Shown: in pieces, positions 17,873 through 26,594 of the stretch | How positions within the stretch are numbered: position 1 is the stretch's first letter | How the letters are laid out: every line of letters begins with the position of its first letter | NCBI GenBank assembly: GCA_951813395.1 | Contig: OX638356.1 | Span: forward strand, 1,095,340 to 1,159,339 | Length of the DNA: 64,000 nucleotides | Source: Longimicrobiales bacterium | Lineage (GTDB): Bacteria; Gemmatimonadota; Gemmatimonadetes; Longimicrobiales; Gaopeijiaceae | Direction: 5' to 3' | Notes under the pieces: generated by a model | Seen by the model: the letters and a program-made list of their open reading frames with translations, nothing else | Told to the model about the DNA's origin: nothing | Database searches by the model: none | Position numbers and translations under genes: made by a program

Positions 17873-18070
17873 TTAGGTTGAGAAAACCGGGCTAACCGGC
17901 ATGTCTGCGAAAATCGCATCTTCGCCTTGGATCGAGTCAGCTTGTTCCATCAGCGCTTTGGCGGCCCCCCGCAGGACATGCGCCTGCGCGGATAGATGGC
18001 GGTGATCATAGCTCCAGGCTTCACCAGCCAATTCGCAGCCCAAGGTGCGGAGCTTGTCGATGGTCGTCAT
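17873..18070 (-). CDS. Small protein of unknown function
   Basis: 65 aa from ATG 18070, preceded by GGAGGAGC at a good distance. The sequence begins MTTIDKLRTLGCELAGEAWS and includes HVLRGAAKALMEQADSIQG. It looks like two helices and has no signal or membrane segment. No family recognised. It lies between the IS1380/IS21 remnant and the split defence gene, so it may be a leftover of the same island. Confidence 0.45.
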   Translation of the reverse strand: MTTIDKLRTLGCELAGEAWSYDHRHLSAQAHVLRGAAKALMEQADSIQGEDAIFADMPVSPVFST

Positions 18071-18197
18071 TAAGGTAGCTCCTCCGTGGTTGAGTGGTCG
18101 TAAGGCCCCCACGATACAACGGTCTCATCATCGATCCATCATCGACTCCCACGCACCCCCGCCCACAGCTTACAGCCGGAACCGTTCGGCCCGGGCC

Positions 18198-20803
18198 TCA
18201 TTGAAGCGTAGACCGAACACTATTCGCCCACTGAGTGATCGACACCCCGGACTCCCAGATCTCTGGTGGAACTTCGTATCGAAGCGCCGACTCATTGCGG
18301 ATCCCGACATCGAGCGTTGTTGCGACCTCCACCCATTCATACGTGTCCCGTACAGTGCCGCCAATATCCGACACAAGCTTCGCCAACGGATCCACACGGT
18401 CAGTAGTCCATTCCCTCTCTAGATCGGCTTTCGATAGGTGACGGAGGTCCACGACACACAGGACGTACCGTCTCGGCATCTGCGATGCCTTTTCTGCTTG
18501 CATCGGTGTCAGCCGGGCCCGGCCTGTCGTCGTCGCCTTCACCTCCACAAGGTACGGTCCAACCTCGAACGAGCTTCCCCCATCCTGGATCACGTCATCG
18601 ACCGGGAAATCCACTTCGTAGTCGAAACCTCTATCCACGAGCTTCACTCGCAGGTCATGACGCTTCAGGGCATCGCCAACCGCTTGTTGGACGGCAAGCC
18701 CCAAGTTCCTGCATCGCGCCACGGTGCGTTTCCTCTGTCGCTTCTCTTCGACATCTGCTGCCAGTGCCGTGTATAGCTCTGGATTCGGACCAGCGGTCTC
18801 CACCAATCCCGCGAGGCTATCGCGCAATTCCTGACGCTCCTCCTCGTCTTGGACCATGCCAATCAGACGAAGCTCCAACTGGTCAAAGCCAAAACACTCG
18901 CTCAGTAGGTGGATTGCGTCATCGTTATCCTGCAACCAGGCCGGATCTAGTACGTCCTTAAGCGTAGCCGCGTTGGCAACCACCTTCTGGAGCTTTCCAT
19001 CCTCCCCTGGTTGTGGCACCCATGCGCGTCCCTTTAGATCCGCTAGCCACAGAGCACCTCGAATTTTGATCTCCACGTCCTCGCCCGACTTCCTTCCCCT
19101 TGCCCTTCGCCACTCCCTCCACGATTGGTCACGTCGTGCCACGTCGCACAAGACGAGACCGAGGAGCGCACGCGCTTGCTCAATCCCCTCCTGGCAGCGA
19201 TTGAGCACTTCAGGGGCTAGAAGCGAAATCTGACTTAACGTCTGTTCGCGGACTACGATACCAGTTGCATCGACCCCACTCAGCGCAGCGAGGCGTCGTT
19301 CTGTTAACTCGGCAACAAGCTTGTTGGCAATTGGGTCGTTGAACGCAATCCCCCACGCTTCTAGTGCTACAGAGACATCCGGGATGCCCTCATTCTCAGA
19401 ACCGGCGTATAGATCATCCAGGACACGAGTCCGTGGGTACGCATCCGAGAACGGTTGGGCTGACTCTGGCCAAACGGGCACCGGACCCATGAACAGGCGG
19501 TTAGTACTCCATCGACCCGGACGACCGCTCAACGTGACCAGCGGAACGTTCCTGGCAATGACCGCCCCGTCGTGCGCTTTGGATTCCCAAAGATGAGCGA
19601 GAAACCGAACTGCACCGCGCTGGATGTCGAGACCACCAGCATTGAGCTCCCTATCTTCGGGTAGCCTCTCACTCATGTATTTCACGGCGTCCGAGAGGAC
19701 CTGGTCTTCCGTAATAGATGTGGGAATGGCTTGCTCCAATGCCGTCGCCAAATCGTCCAGTTTACCAGAACGAGCCAACTCCTTGAATCCGCTGAGAAGA
19801 AGTTGGTCACGGATATCATATGACATGCTCTTGCAGATGTCCTTGAGCCGCTCCGTAACGTCTTCGTCACGCTTCAGTTGTGGGGGAGAACGTAGGTATT
19901 CGTTCTGGTTTGGAATCATGCCCCGAAGAGGAGACAAGTCGACACCGGACCGTCGCCGCCAGCATTCGCCCACGATGTCTAAGAAACGTGCTAACCAATC
20001 CTGCCGGTCTCCCTGAACTTCAAGCTCCTCAAGTCGCTCTGCTTTGCCACGAACGCGTGCTGCGAGCTCGGCAACGCAGATGCCCTGAATGTCAACACCC
20101 AACGAACTCCACTTCTCGGCGATGGTGGTCCAGTCCGACGCCAGCTCTTGATGCGGAGGCAGAAGGTGATCACTGGCCTCCGCCAACGGCCATAATCGAG
20201 CAACGCTTGTTTCATGCGGTCCCTTTGCGTCCAACAACCGGGGAATAATGAAGTCAGCAGACGCGCCTTCGTCGCTCACTGCTGGCAGGAACTGCGATCC
20301 GCAGTCGACGATCGGGATGTCCGCAAGTCGCTTCGCGAATGCTGCGAGGTGATCTCGCCACCAGTCCTTCTCTTCGTCACTCGTCGTATCGAACGCCGTG
20401 TTGGCGGGCGCCGTGTATGCGAGCCAGTGTGCATCCCTCCATTTCTGGCCGATGGCATACTGCACACCGACCACCGCAGCTGAGAACGCCTGCTCAAGCA
20501 GGTTCCTATCGTTGGGACTCATCAATAGGCGGCTACGTTCCTCGTCGGGATCGAATTTACCGTCCAGTATGAAGTGCACTGGCACGAACCCAGAGGATCG
20601 GAGCGGGTACTCACGAAACACTCGTGGCGCGTCGGGCTCCGGCAGGCAGACCCGGTAGCCGTTCGGCGTCTTCTCAACGATGACGAGAGCTGAGGCGGAC
20701 GCGCCGGAGGCGGCGGCGAAGCGGTAGACGCAGAGCTCACGTTGCGGAGATTCTCTTCCAGTCACAGTGATCACGCGGCGCTCCAGGTAGCCGTTCGTGG
20801 TCG
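18198..20803 (-). pseudogene. Sacsin-type ATPase/DUF3883 nuclease protein, C-terminal 868 codons (split by IS21)
   Basis: This is the larger part of a gene whose N terminus is at 23648-24344. The frame runs from the IS21 junction (KATTNGYLERRVITVTGRES) to the stop at 18198. Most of it is an unrecognised helical region. The end is a DUF3883-like PD-(D/E)xK domain: GFDYEVDFPVDDV, then PYLVEVKATTTGRARLTPMQ with the E-x-K pair, and YVLCVVDLRHL. Joining both parts through one copy of the 8-bp duplication restores a single frame of about 1100 aa. Family knowledge: sacsin-like ATPases fused to nuclease domains occur in prokaryotic defence loci. Read-through into IS21 gives extra codons before 20812, but no normal start exists. 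Confidence 0.8.
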
Positions 20804-20811
20804 CCTTCCGT
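20804..20811. repeat. IS21 target-site duplication, left copy
   Basis: CCTTCCGT directly abuts the left end of the IS21 element and recurs at 23648-23655. Keeping one copy restores the frame of the split sacsin/DUF3883 gene exactly. Confidence 0.9.
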
Positions 20812-21203
20812 TGTCCAGCGACAATCAAGATGAGAACGTTGCGACAATCAAGGTGAGAACGAGGGGTCGCGACGCTACGAGAGGGAAGACGATGGTGGTT
20901 TGGGGGACGCGGAGCAAGCGGATGGGGGACGGTGGGGTGAGCGAGACGGTGGGCAAGCGTCGGCCAGCAGCGGGGACTTGAGGGGTCGGCCACCGCCGCG
21001 GCACGGCGAGCGTAGCGAGCCGGGACGGGGCGGTTGAGGGCGGATTCTCCGAGGGGTAGAGGTAGGGTGAAGCCTGCCCGGCGGCCTCTGCGGGCGGGTT
21101 CTCGGGCCTTTTCGAGCCGGATTGTCCGGAACCGGCCCGTCCTGCCCCGGATTCGGCGGTTCGAGGGCTCCTCGATGCGCCCTTGGACGGCTCTGGGCCC
21201 GCG

Positions 21204-22022
21204 TCAGCCCGATTCCTGTCCTCCCTCGTGCTTCTCGTCAGCCGGCTCCCGCGCCGCTGCCTGCCTGGCTGCGATGGCGGCCCGGCGCCTGTAGCTCTCG
21301 ACGTTGAGTTCGAAGATGTGGGAGCGGTGGACGAGGCGGTCGACGGCGGCCAGCGTCATGGCGTCGCCGCCGAAGATCCTGCCCCAGGCGCTGAAGGGCT
21401 CGTTGGCGATCACCAGGAGCGAGCGGTTCTCGTAGCGCGCGCCGATGAGTTCGAAGAGCACGCTGGTCTCCGCACTCTCCGAGGTCACGTAGGAGAAGTC
21501 GTCGAGGATGAGCAGATGATACTTGTGGAGCTTGCGGATGGCTCCTTCGAGGGCGAGGTCCCGGCGCGCCGCCTGGAGCTTCTGGACCAGGTTCGCCGTG
21601 CGCTGGTAGAGCACCCGGAACCCGTTCTCGACGAGCCTCAGCCCGAGACCCGCGGCCAAGTGGCTCTTTCCCGTTCCGGGCGGGCCGAAAAGAAGTACGT
21701 TTGCGCCCTCCTCGAGCCAGGTGTCGCCGCTCGCCAGGACTCCCACGCGCGCCTTTGACACCGCGGGCACGAGGGTGAAGTCGAAGTTGTCGAGCGTCTT
21801 GCCCGGCGGCAGCTTCGCCTCGGCCCGGTGCCGCTCGAAGCGCCGCCGCTCGCGGTCGGTGACCTCCTGGCTGGCCAGCGCGGCGAGCAGGCGCGCCGCC
21901 GGCCAGCCCTCCCGGTCGGCACGCTCGCTGAAGCTGCGCCACAGCGTGCGCATGGTCGGCAGCCGCAGCTGCTTCAGCAGCAGGTCGAGTTGCGGCGGGT
22001 CCACGACGAATCGCTCGCTCAT
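21204..22022 (-). CDS. istB: IS21 helper ATPase IstB
   Basis: 272 aa. The N-terminal helical region (LDLLLKQLRLPTMRTLWRSF) is followed by a DnaC-like AAA+ domain. Walker A is NVLLFGPPGTGKSHLA, Walker B is HLLILDDFSYV, and the C-terminal strand is HIFELNVESYRRR. It assists the IstA transposase and target selection. The start overlaps the end of istA by 4 bp (ATGA), the usual istAB arrangement. It differs clearly from the istB remnants at 3.1 and 17.1 kb, so at least two IS21 lineages have visited this locus. Confidence 0.93.
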   Translation of the reverse strand: MSERFVVDPPQLDLLLKQLRLPTMRTLWRSFSERADREGWPAARLLAALASQEVTDRERRRFERHRAEAKLPPGKTLDNFDFTLVPAVSKARVGVLASGDTWLEEGANVLLFGPPGTGKSHLAAGLGLRLVENGFRVLYQRTANLVQKLQAARRDLALEGAIRKLHKYHLLILDDFSYVTSESAETSVLFELIGARYENRSLLVIANEPFSAWGRIFGGDAMTLAAVDRLVHRSHIFELNVESYRRRAAIAARQAAAREPADEKHEGGQESG

Positions 22023-23536
22023 GAGAGTCCTCCGGCGGCAAGGGCGGGGGAGCCGAAGTCATCGTAGTCCGCCACGGGCGGCAGGGCCATGCCGATATCC
22101 GGGATGCCGTCCGGCTTCGGCGGGAAGCGCTTGCGCAGGAGCTCCGGATCGGGGAGTTCCCCGGCATCGAGTCCCCGGTCGATCTCGTCCGCCAGCCGGG
22201 CTTCGCAGCAGTGGTCGTGGGCCAAGGCGAGCAGGTCCACCATCCGGCGGCAGGCCTGACGGTCGTCCAGACCCTCGCGCAGCGCGTCAAAGGCGCGGCG
22301 GTAGGCGTCGCGGGGGAACAGACCGTCGCGGTGGACCCAGTTCAGCAGCGCCATCGGCTTGCGCCTGAGCGACGGCAGCACATGCCGGTAGTTGACGACC
22401 CGCCCGCGCCGCCCTCCCGGGCCCGCGTGGCCCCGCGGCAGCGTCACGAGTTGCTCCGTGCCCGCATACACCACCAGCCGGTCGTCGTACAGCCGCACCC
22501 GCAGCCGGTGTCCCACCAGACGCGAGGGCACCGTGTAGAACACCCGGCGCAGCGAGAAGCCGCCCGTACTCGTCACCCGCACCAGCGTCTCCTCGAAACC
22601 GTCGCTGCGCCGCCCCGGCAGCGCCCCCAGCACCGCCCGCTCCGCGTCGATCTTCTCCCGGTTGCGGGCGTTGCGGCGGCTCACCACACGGGCCAGGAAC
22701 GCCCGGTACGCCCCGATCGTCTCGAAGTCGGGCGAGCCCCTCAGCAGCAGCGCGTCCCCGAGCGCCCGCTTCAGGTGCCCGTGCGGGCCCTCGATCGAAC
22801 CGTTCTCGTGCGCCCGGCCCCGGCTGTTCCGGCTTCCCGACATCCCGTAGTCCTCCAGCAGCGCCTCATACCGCGCCGTCAGATCCTCCCGCGCCTCGCG
22901 CTTCAGGTTCCTGAACGCCGCCGACAGACTGTCCGTCCGGTGCTCCTTCGGGACCCCGCCCAGCGCCCACAGCGCGTCCTGCAGCCCCTCGGCCAGCGCC
23001 ACGTAGCTCTCCCCGCCCAGCACCACCGCCGCATGGCAGAACCCCGAGTACTCCAGCCGGAAGTGGTACAGCTTGTGCGCCAGCGGCGCCCCGGCCACCG
23101 TCACGCCCAGCGCCCCGGCGTCGGTGAAGTCCGACAGGCCCCGGCGCCCCGGCTCGTGCTTCTGCCGGAACATGATCTCCTGCTCCGGCCCGTGCCTCGC
23201 CTTCCACGCCCGCACCCGCCGCTCGACCGTCCGCCGAACTCCGGGGTGAAGCTCCGGATGCCGGCGCATCATCTCGTCGTACAGCGCCACCGCCCGCAGT
23301 CCCGGGCTCGCCTCCAGCAGCGGTACGATCTCCTCCTCGAAGATCCCCGCCAGCGGATCCGGGCGCCTCCGCCCCCGCCCCTTCCTCTTCTCCGACGGCC
23401 GTCCGGCTTCCGCTTCGATCCGGTACGCCGTCGCCGTGCTGAACCCCGCCTTCGCCCCTGCCAGCGCGGGGCGGTCCTTCTTCCGGTGCGTCATGTAGAG
23501 CTCCATCTGGTGGTCCGTGATGTGTCGGCCCGGCAC
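22019..23536 (-). CDS. istA: IS21 transposase IstA (DDE)
   Basis: 505 aa. It has an N-terminal helix-turn-helix region (KAGFSTATAYRIEAEAGRPS) and a retroviral-type integrase core. Acidic residues are visible in GRRGLSDFTDAGALGV, VPKEHRTDSLSAAF and NGSIEGPHGHLKRAL, consistent with an intact DDE triad. A C-terminal Mu-type beta domain follows (RVFYTVPSRLVGHRLRVRLY). Length is normal for the family. First gene of the istAB operon, reading leftward. Confidence 0.93.
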   Translation of the reverse strand: MPGRHITDHQMELYMTHRKKDRPALAGAKAGFSTATAYRIEAEAGRPSEKRKGRGRRRPDPLAGIFEEEIVPLLEASPGLRAVALYDEMMRRHPELHPGVRRTVERRVRAWKARHGPEQEIMFRQKHEPGRRGLSDFTDAGALGVTVAGAPLAHKLYHFRLEYSGFCHAAVVLGGESYVALAEGLQDALWALGGVPKEHRTDSLSAAFRNLKREAREDLTARYEALLEDYGMSGSRNSRGRAHENGSIEGPHGHLKRALGDALLLRGSPDFETIGAYRAFLARVVSRRNARNREKIDAERAVLGALPGRRSDGFEETLVRVTSTGGFSLRRVFYTVPSRLVGHRLRVRLYDDRLVVYAGTEQLVTLPRGHAGPGGRRGRVVNYRHVLPSLRRKPMALLNWVHRDGLFPRDAYRRAFDALREGLDDRQACRRMVDLLALAHDHCCEARLADEIDRGLDAGELPDPELLRKRFPPKPDGIPDIGMALPPVADYDDFGSPALAAGGLS

Positions 23537-23647
23537 TTGGCGTCTCTCCGCTCCAAGGGAAAAACACCAAACTTCGCGCCGGCCGCGGCCACCTCCGCTC
23601 TCTCACCCTGATTGTCGCTGGCTTCTCATCCTGATTGTCGCGCTACA

Positions 23648-23655
23648 CCTTCCGT
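23648..23655. repeat. IS21 target-site duplication, right copy
   Basis: CCTTCCGT, identical to 20804-20811, immediately after the ACA end of the IS21 element. Confidence 0.9.
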
Positions 23656-24344
23656 TCTGCTTTCGACGGTTCCCACGTCTCGTGGTCACTTGCGTCTCGA
23701 AGCTCGACACGGCCCAGAGCCCTCCGGGTTGCGTACAAGTACGGCAGAGCGCGCTTCAGTTCGTTTAGTCCGTATGCCCAGGAATCGCCTTCACCGTAGG
23801 CGTACTCGAACAGTGCTGATGGCACTTGGGCCGGATCTGATACGCGCAGGGCCGCGCGAATGGCCTCGTTGGAGTCTCGGATATTGTCCAAGATCGTGTC
23901 TTCATCACCCCCTCGCTCCAGTGTCAAATCAAAGCGTTCAAGACCGGTTGCTACCTGTAGGAGGCCGCGGAGGCGCGTTCGGTCGGCAAGAACGTGGGTC
24001 ACCAAAAAACCCGTGCCGAAGCGACCTGTAGTGGTCTCCGACTCGTACTCCTTGCTTGAACCGCCGGAGAGCAGGGCTGCCAGTTCCTGTGACGTGAAGG
24101 GAGCACCATCGTGTTCGAATACGATTCTCGTAGGCTTGCGGCTGAGCCGAATCCAGACTACCGAGCGGCCATCACGAGGCCCAGCGTCAAGGGCGTTCTG
24201 CAGCAATTCGAATGGCCAGCGAATGCTCGCGGAATGCGGGCTCTTACGGGCCTGATCAACACGCGTACGGATTCGCCGGGCCAGACTGCGAGAATGCTGC
24301 TCCTTCAGAGCCTCTTCGAACATCTCGTAGGCCTTCTTACTCAT
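23648..24344 (-). pseudogene. Sacsin-type GHKL ATPase domain, N-terminal part of the split DUF3883 gene
   Basis: It starts at ATG 24344 (MSKKAYEMFEEALKEQHSRS). A GHKL ATPase fold of the sacsin/Hsp90 kind follows: N-box RWPFELLQNALDAG near residue 43, G1 motif VFEHDGAPFT, and G2-like TTTGRFGTGFLVTHVL. The frame is native up to KAERK at the IS21 boundary and then reads a stop inside the element. The first base of the next codon is supplied by the duplication and the rest by 20803-20802. The start overlaps the end of the upstream small gene, so the two were probably translated together. Confidence 0.85.
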
Positions 24345-24636
24345 CTACGCCATCCTTGCAGGCGGCATTGGTCGGGTGGCAAAAGCGTCGAGAGCGCGGA
24401 CGTGACCGAGGAGGACTCAATCGCCTCTCCTGACGACTGTCTTCACTCCAGACCTCGCCGAGCCCGTCTGGAATCGCGCGGCGCATCGCGAACTCGTACT
24501 GCTCACGAGCATTGCTTGGCGTTTCGTTGGGTGCCACGGCCGGGAGGTCTTTCGGCTTGACGGGACGCTTCTTGCCCCCATCCTTGGCGAGTGGCAGATC
24601 CGCACTGTTGTCCCACAAGATGCCCTGCCGAGGCAC
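24337..24636 (-). CDS. Defence-island protein of unknown function, probably 5'-degraded
   Basis: 99 aa from a GTG at 24636. The frame is open a little further upstream (SSDPSNYYRVPRQGILWDNS), and a stop at about 24700 cuts it, so it may be a remnant of a longer gene. It contains DLPAVAPNETPSNAREQYEF and a charged tail. No family recognised. Its stop overlaps the start of the sacsin-type gene by 8 bp (ATGAGTAA), which argues that it was a real upstream partner in that operon. Confidence 0.45.
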   Translation of the reverse strand: MPRQGILWDNSADLPLAKDGGKKRPVKPKDLPAVAPNETPSNAREQYEFAMRRAIPDGLGEVWSEDSRQERRLSPPRSRPRSRRFCHPTNAACKDGVDE

Positions 24637-24833
24637 CCGGTAGTAATTTGACGGGTCACTGGACTTTTGTGGCCGCTTTCGCAGTTTCGCGGGGATCTAG
24701 GACAAACCGGCCCAAAGCAGCTTGGGCCGCTGGGCTTTGGGGCCGCGTCAGAGCCCTTGCCATATCCCCATTGTCGCGCCCTTTTAGCGCGGGTTCACGG
24801 ACTCCACGTCCAACGGCTTCTCTCGCTTCTCTG
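24637..24833 (-). other. Degenerate stretch between hsdS remnant and defence genes
   Basis: No intact gene. The reverse strand shows short open pieces in shifting frames (for example LGRFVLDPRETAKAATKVQ), suggesting decayed coding sequence between the two remnants. Confidence 0.35.
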
Positions 24834-25164
24834 TCATCGGTTTTCCCCTTCCAGCAATTCGATGATTTGTTTATCGGCTGTCGTCGCCATTGCGATAGCC
24901 CTTTCGCGCGCGTCAAGCGCGGCGGTCACCGTCTCTAGCAAGCCTGCCGGCTTCTCCGTGTCGTCTGGTAGCGGGATTCGTAAGTCAGCCACATGCGGCG
25001 GCTCCAAATGCTGCTGCACGGTTCCGTATTCATTCCTCCGCAACTGATCCTGTCCAGAGGGACTCCGCAGAAACGCAAATACCAACGCGCGGAGTTTGGG
25101 GTCGTCCACCCAGACCCGGATCAGATCGTCACTAAGGATCTTCCCTGCCAACATGGTCCCAACG
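24834..25164 (-). pseudogene. Type I restriction specificity subunit (HsdS-like), C-terminal fragment
   Basis: About 110 codons remain, ending at 24834. The reading (AGKILSDDLIRVWVDDPKLR, then FLRSPSGQDQLRRNEYGTVQ, HLEPPHVADLRIPLPDD) and the final long helix (LETVTAALDARERAIAMA) match the end of a target-recognition domain and the conserved coiled coil of HsdS. The 5' part is missing: the sequence stops at the inverted repeat of the IS3 element at 25165, and no hsdS sequence appears beyond the element's other end. No hsdM or hsdR is in the window. Confidence 0.75.
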
Positions 25165-25222
25165 TGGAGTTGCCCCGCTATGACGGACACCTTTCCATTT
25201 GGGCCAACCAAGGAGGTGTGCC

Positions 25223-25540
25223 ATGGCGGGAAGAGGACGAGGGCGGTATCCGCCCGAGTACAAGGAGCAGATCGTCGAGCTTGTGAGATCCGGGCGTAGT
25301 CCGGGATCGCTCGCGCGGGAGTTCGAGCCCACGGAGCAGACGATCCGGAACTGGGTCAAGCAGGCGGACCTGGACGAGGGCCGCCGCAGCGACGGGCTGA
25401 CGACCGAGGCGCGCCTCGAGCTGCTGCGTCTGAAGCGGGAAGTCAAGCGGCTGCGGATGGAGCGGGACATCCTAAAAAAAGCCGCGGCCTGGTTCGCGAG
25501 GGAGAGCGACTCGATCCCCAGCGGGGGTACGCGTTCATGA
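25223..25540 (+). CDS. IS3-family transposase OrfA
   Basis: 105 aa from ATG 25223 after AAGGAGG. Helix-turn-helix of the HTH_Tnp_1 type (YPPEYKEQIVELVRSGRSPG, TEQTIRNWVKQAD) and a coiled coil (LELLRLKREVKRLRMERDIL). It stops just after the start of orfB. Most of the product probably ends here, with some ribosomes shifting at 25474-25480. Confidence 0.9.
   Translation: MAGRGRGRYPPEYKEQIVELVRSGRSPGSLAREFEPTEQTIRNWVKQADLDEGRRSDGLTTEARLELLRLKREVKRLRMERDILKKAAAWFARESDSIPSGGTRS
25474..25481 (+). promoter_or_regulatory. Programmed -1 frameshift site
   Basis: A run of seven A followed by G lies in orfA as CTA-AAA-AAA-GCC. Slipping back one base gives SRGLVREGERLDPQRGYAFM, which runs without a stop into orfB (MKAYRATFPLAAMCRVLG). 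This A6-7G heptamer is the classic IS3 signal for making the OrfAB fusion transposase. Confidence 0.85.
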
Positions 25541-26388
25541 AGGCGTACCGGGCCACGTTTCCGCTTGCGGCCATGTGCCGGGTGCTGGGTCTCTCCACCA
25601 GCGGGTACTACGGCTGGCTGACGCGTCCTCCCTCGGCACGGACACGGCGCGACATCGAGCTTCAGGGCAAGATCCTGTTGATCTGGGGCGGCAGCGGGGA
25701 GACCTATGGCTGCCCTCGGATCCACGCGGAACTGCAAGCGGCGGGCGAGCGGGTGAGCCGGAAGCGCGTGGCACGCCTGATGAGGGATTTGGGCATTCAG
25801 GGCGTGACGCGGAGGCGCTTCAAGACGGCGACGACCAAGAAAGACGCGAAGGCCCGGCCTGCGCCGGACCTGGTGAACCGCAACTTTTCGGCCGACGGGC
25901 CCGACCAGCTGTGGGTCGCCGACATCACGCAGGTGAGCACTTGGTATGGCTGGCTGTACCTCGCGGTCGTGCTCGATGCCTGGAGCCGCCGCATCGTCGG
26001 CTGGGCGATGGCGCCGCACATGCGGGCCGAACTGGTGGAGGGTGCGCTGGCGATGGCGATCTCGAACCGGAAACCCAAGGGGCGGGTGGTGCATCACTCG
26101 GATCAAGGCTCGCAGTATACGTCGCTGGCCTTCGGGAAGCGCTGCCGCGAGGCCGGCGTGGTGCAGTCGATGGGCTCGGTGGGCGACGCCTACGATAACG
26201 CGATGTGCGAGAGCTTCTTCGCCACGCTGGAGTGCGAGCTCCTCGACCGAAGTCGCTTTCCGACACCCGCCGACGCGCGGCGTGAAGTCTTCGGCTTCAT
26301 CGAGGGCTTCTACAACACCCGCAGGATCCATTCGGCGCTCGGCTACAAGTCGCCGACGAACTTCGAGAGACTCAACCATGCGGCCTGA
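25537..26388 (+). CDS. IS3-family transposase OrfB (DDE)
   Basis: 283 aa as an independent frame from ATG 25537, overlapping orfA; the active form is likely the OrfAB fusion made at the A7 site. It has a conserved start region (CRVLGLSTSGYYGWLTR), HTH_21 (YGCPRIHAELQAAGERVSRK) and the integrase core with D in LWVADITQV, D in HHSDQGSQYTS and E in NAMCESFFATLECELL. The end FIEGFYNTRRIHSALGYKSP is typical for the family. Complete and probably active. Confidence 0.92.
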   Translation: MKAYRATFPLAAMCRVLGLSTSGYYGWLTRPPSARTRRDIELQGKILLIWGGSGETYGCPRIHAELQAAGERVSRKRVARLMRDLGIQGVTRRRFKTATTKKDAKARPAPDLVNRNFSADGPDQLWVADITQVSTWYGWLYLAVVLDAWSRRIVGWAMAPHMRAELVEGALAMAISNRKPKGRVVHHSDQGSQYTSLAFGKRCREAGVVQSMGSVGDAYDNAMCESFFATLECELLDRSRFPTPADARREVFGFIEGFYNTRRIHSALGYKSPTNFERLNHAA

Positions 26389-26594
26389 AGCGAAGGTGCA
26401 GCGCCGGGGCGACCGAAGCGCTCCGGACTTCTCCTGGCTGTTCGCCTCGTCCGCGATGTACCTTGCCTCTCTCCGTGAAATGACGAGGGAGAAAAGAAAC
26501 CACATCAGACACCATCAACCCCAGAAACCAACCGTCCGTGAAAGCGGGGTAGCTCCAGGTACGGCCTCCATCTCTCGCGGAGGATCGTAGGTCC

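Larger units (their letters stand above)
20812..23647 (-). mobile_element. IS21-family insertion sequence, 2836 bp, apparently complete
   Basis: The ends are TGT...ACA with iterated terminal repeats. From the left the element reads TGTCCAGCGACAATCAAGAT, then a second GCGACAATCAAGGTGAGAAC. From the right, in reverse complement, it reads TGTAGCGCGACAATCAGGAT, then GCGACAATCAGGGTGAGA. An 8-bp duplication flanks it. It carries istA and istB with all motifs present. The 390 bp between the left end and istB hold no gene. It interrupts the sacsin/DUF3883 gene in the same strand orientation. Confidence 0.93.
25165..26557 (+). mobile_element. IS3-family insertion sequence, 1393 bp
   Basis: Terminal inverted repeats are TGGAGTTGCCCCGCTATGAC at the left and, in reverse complement, TGGAGCTACCCCGCTTTCAC at the right, followed on both by GGAC. 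The element carries orfA and orfB with a slippery site. Bases outside the ends (ACG at left, GGT at right) are not a duplication. The copy therefore probably deleted flanking DNA, including the front of hsdS, after insertion. Confidence 0.9.
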
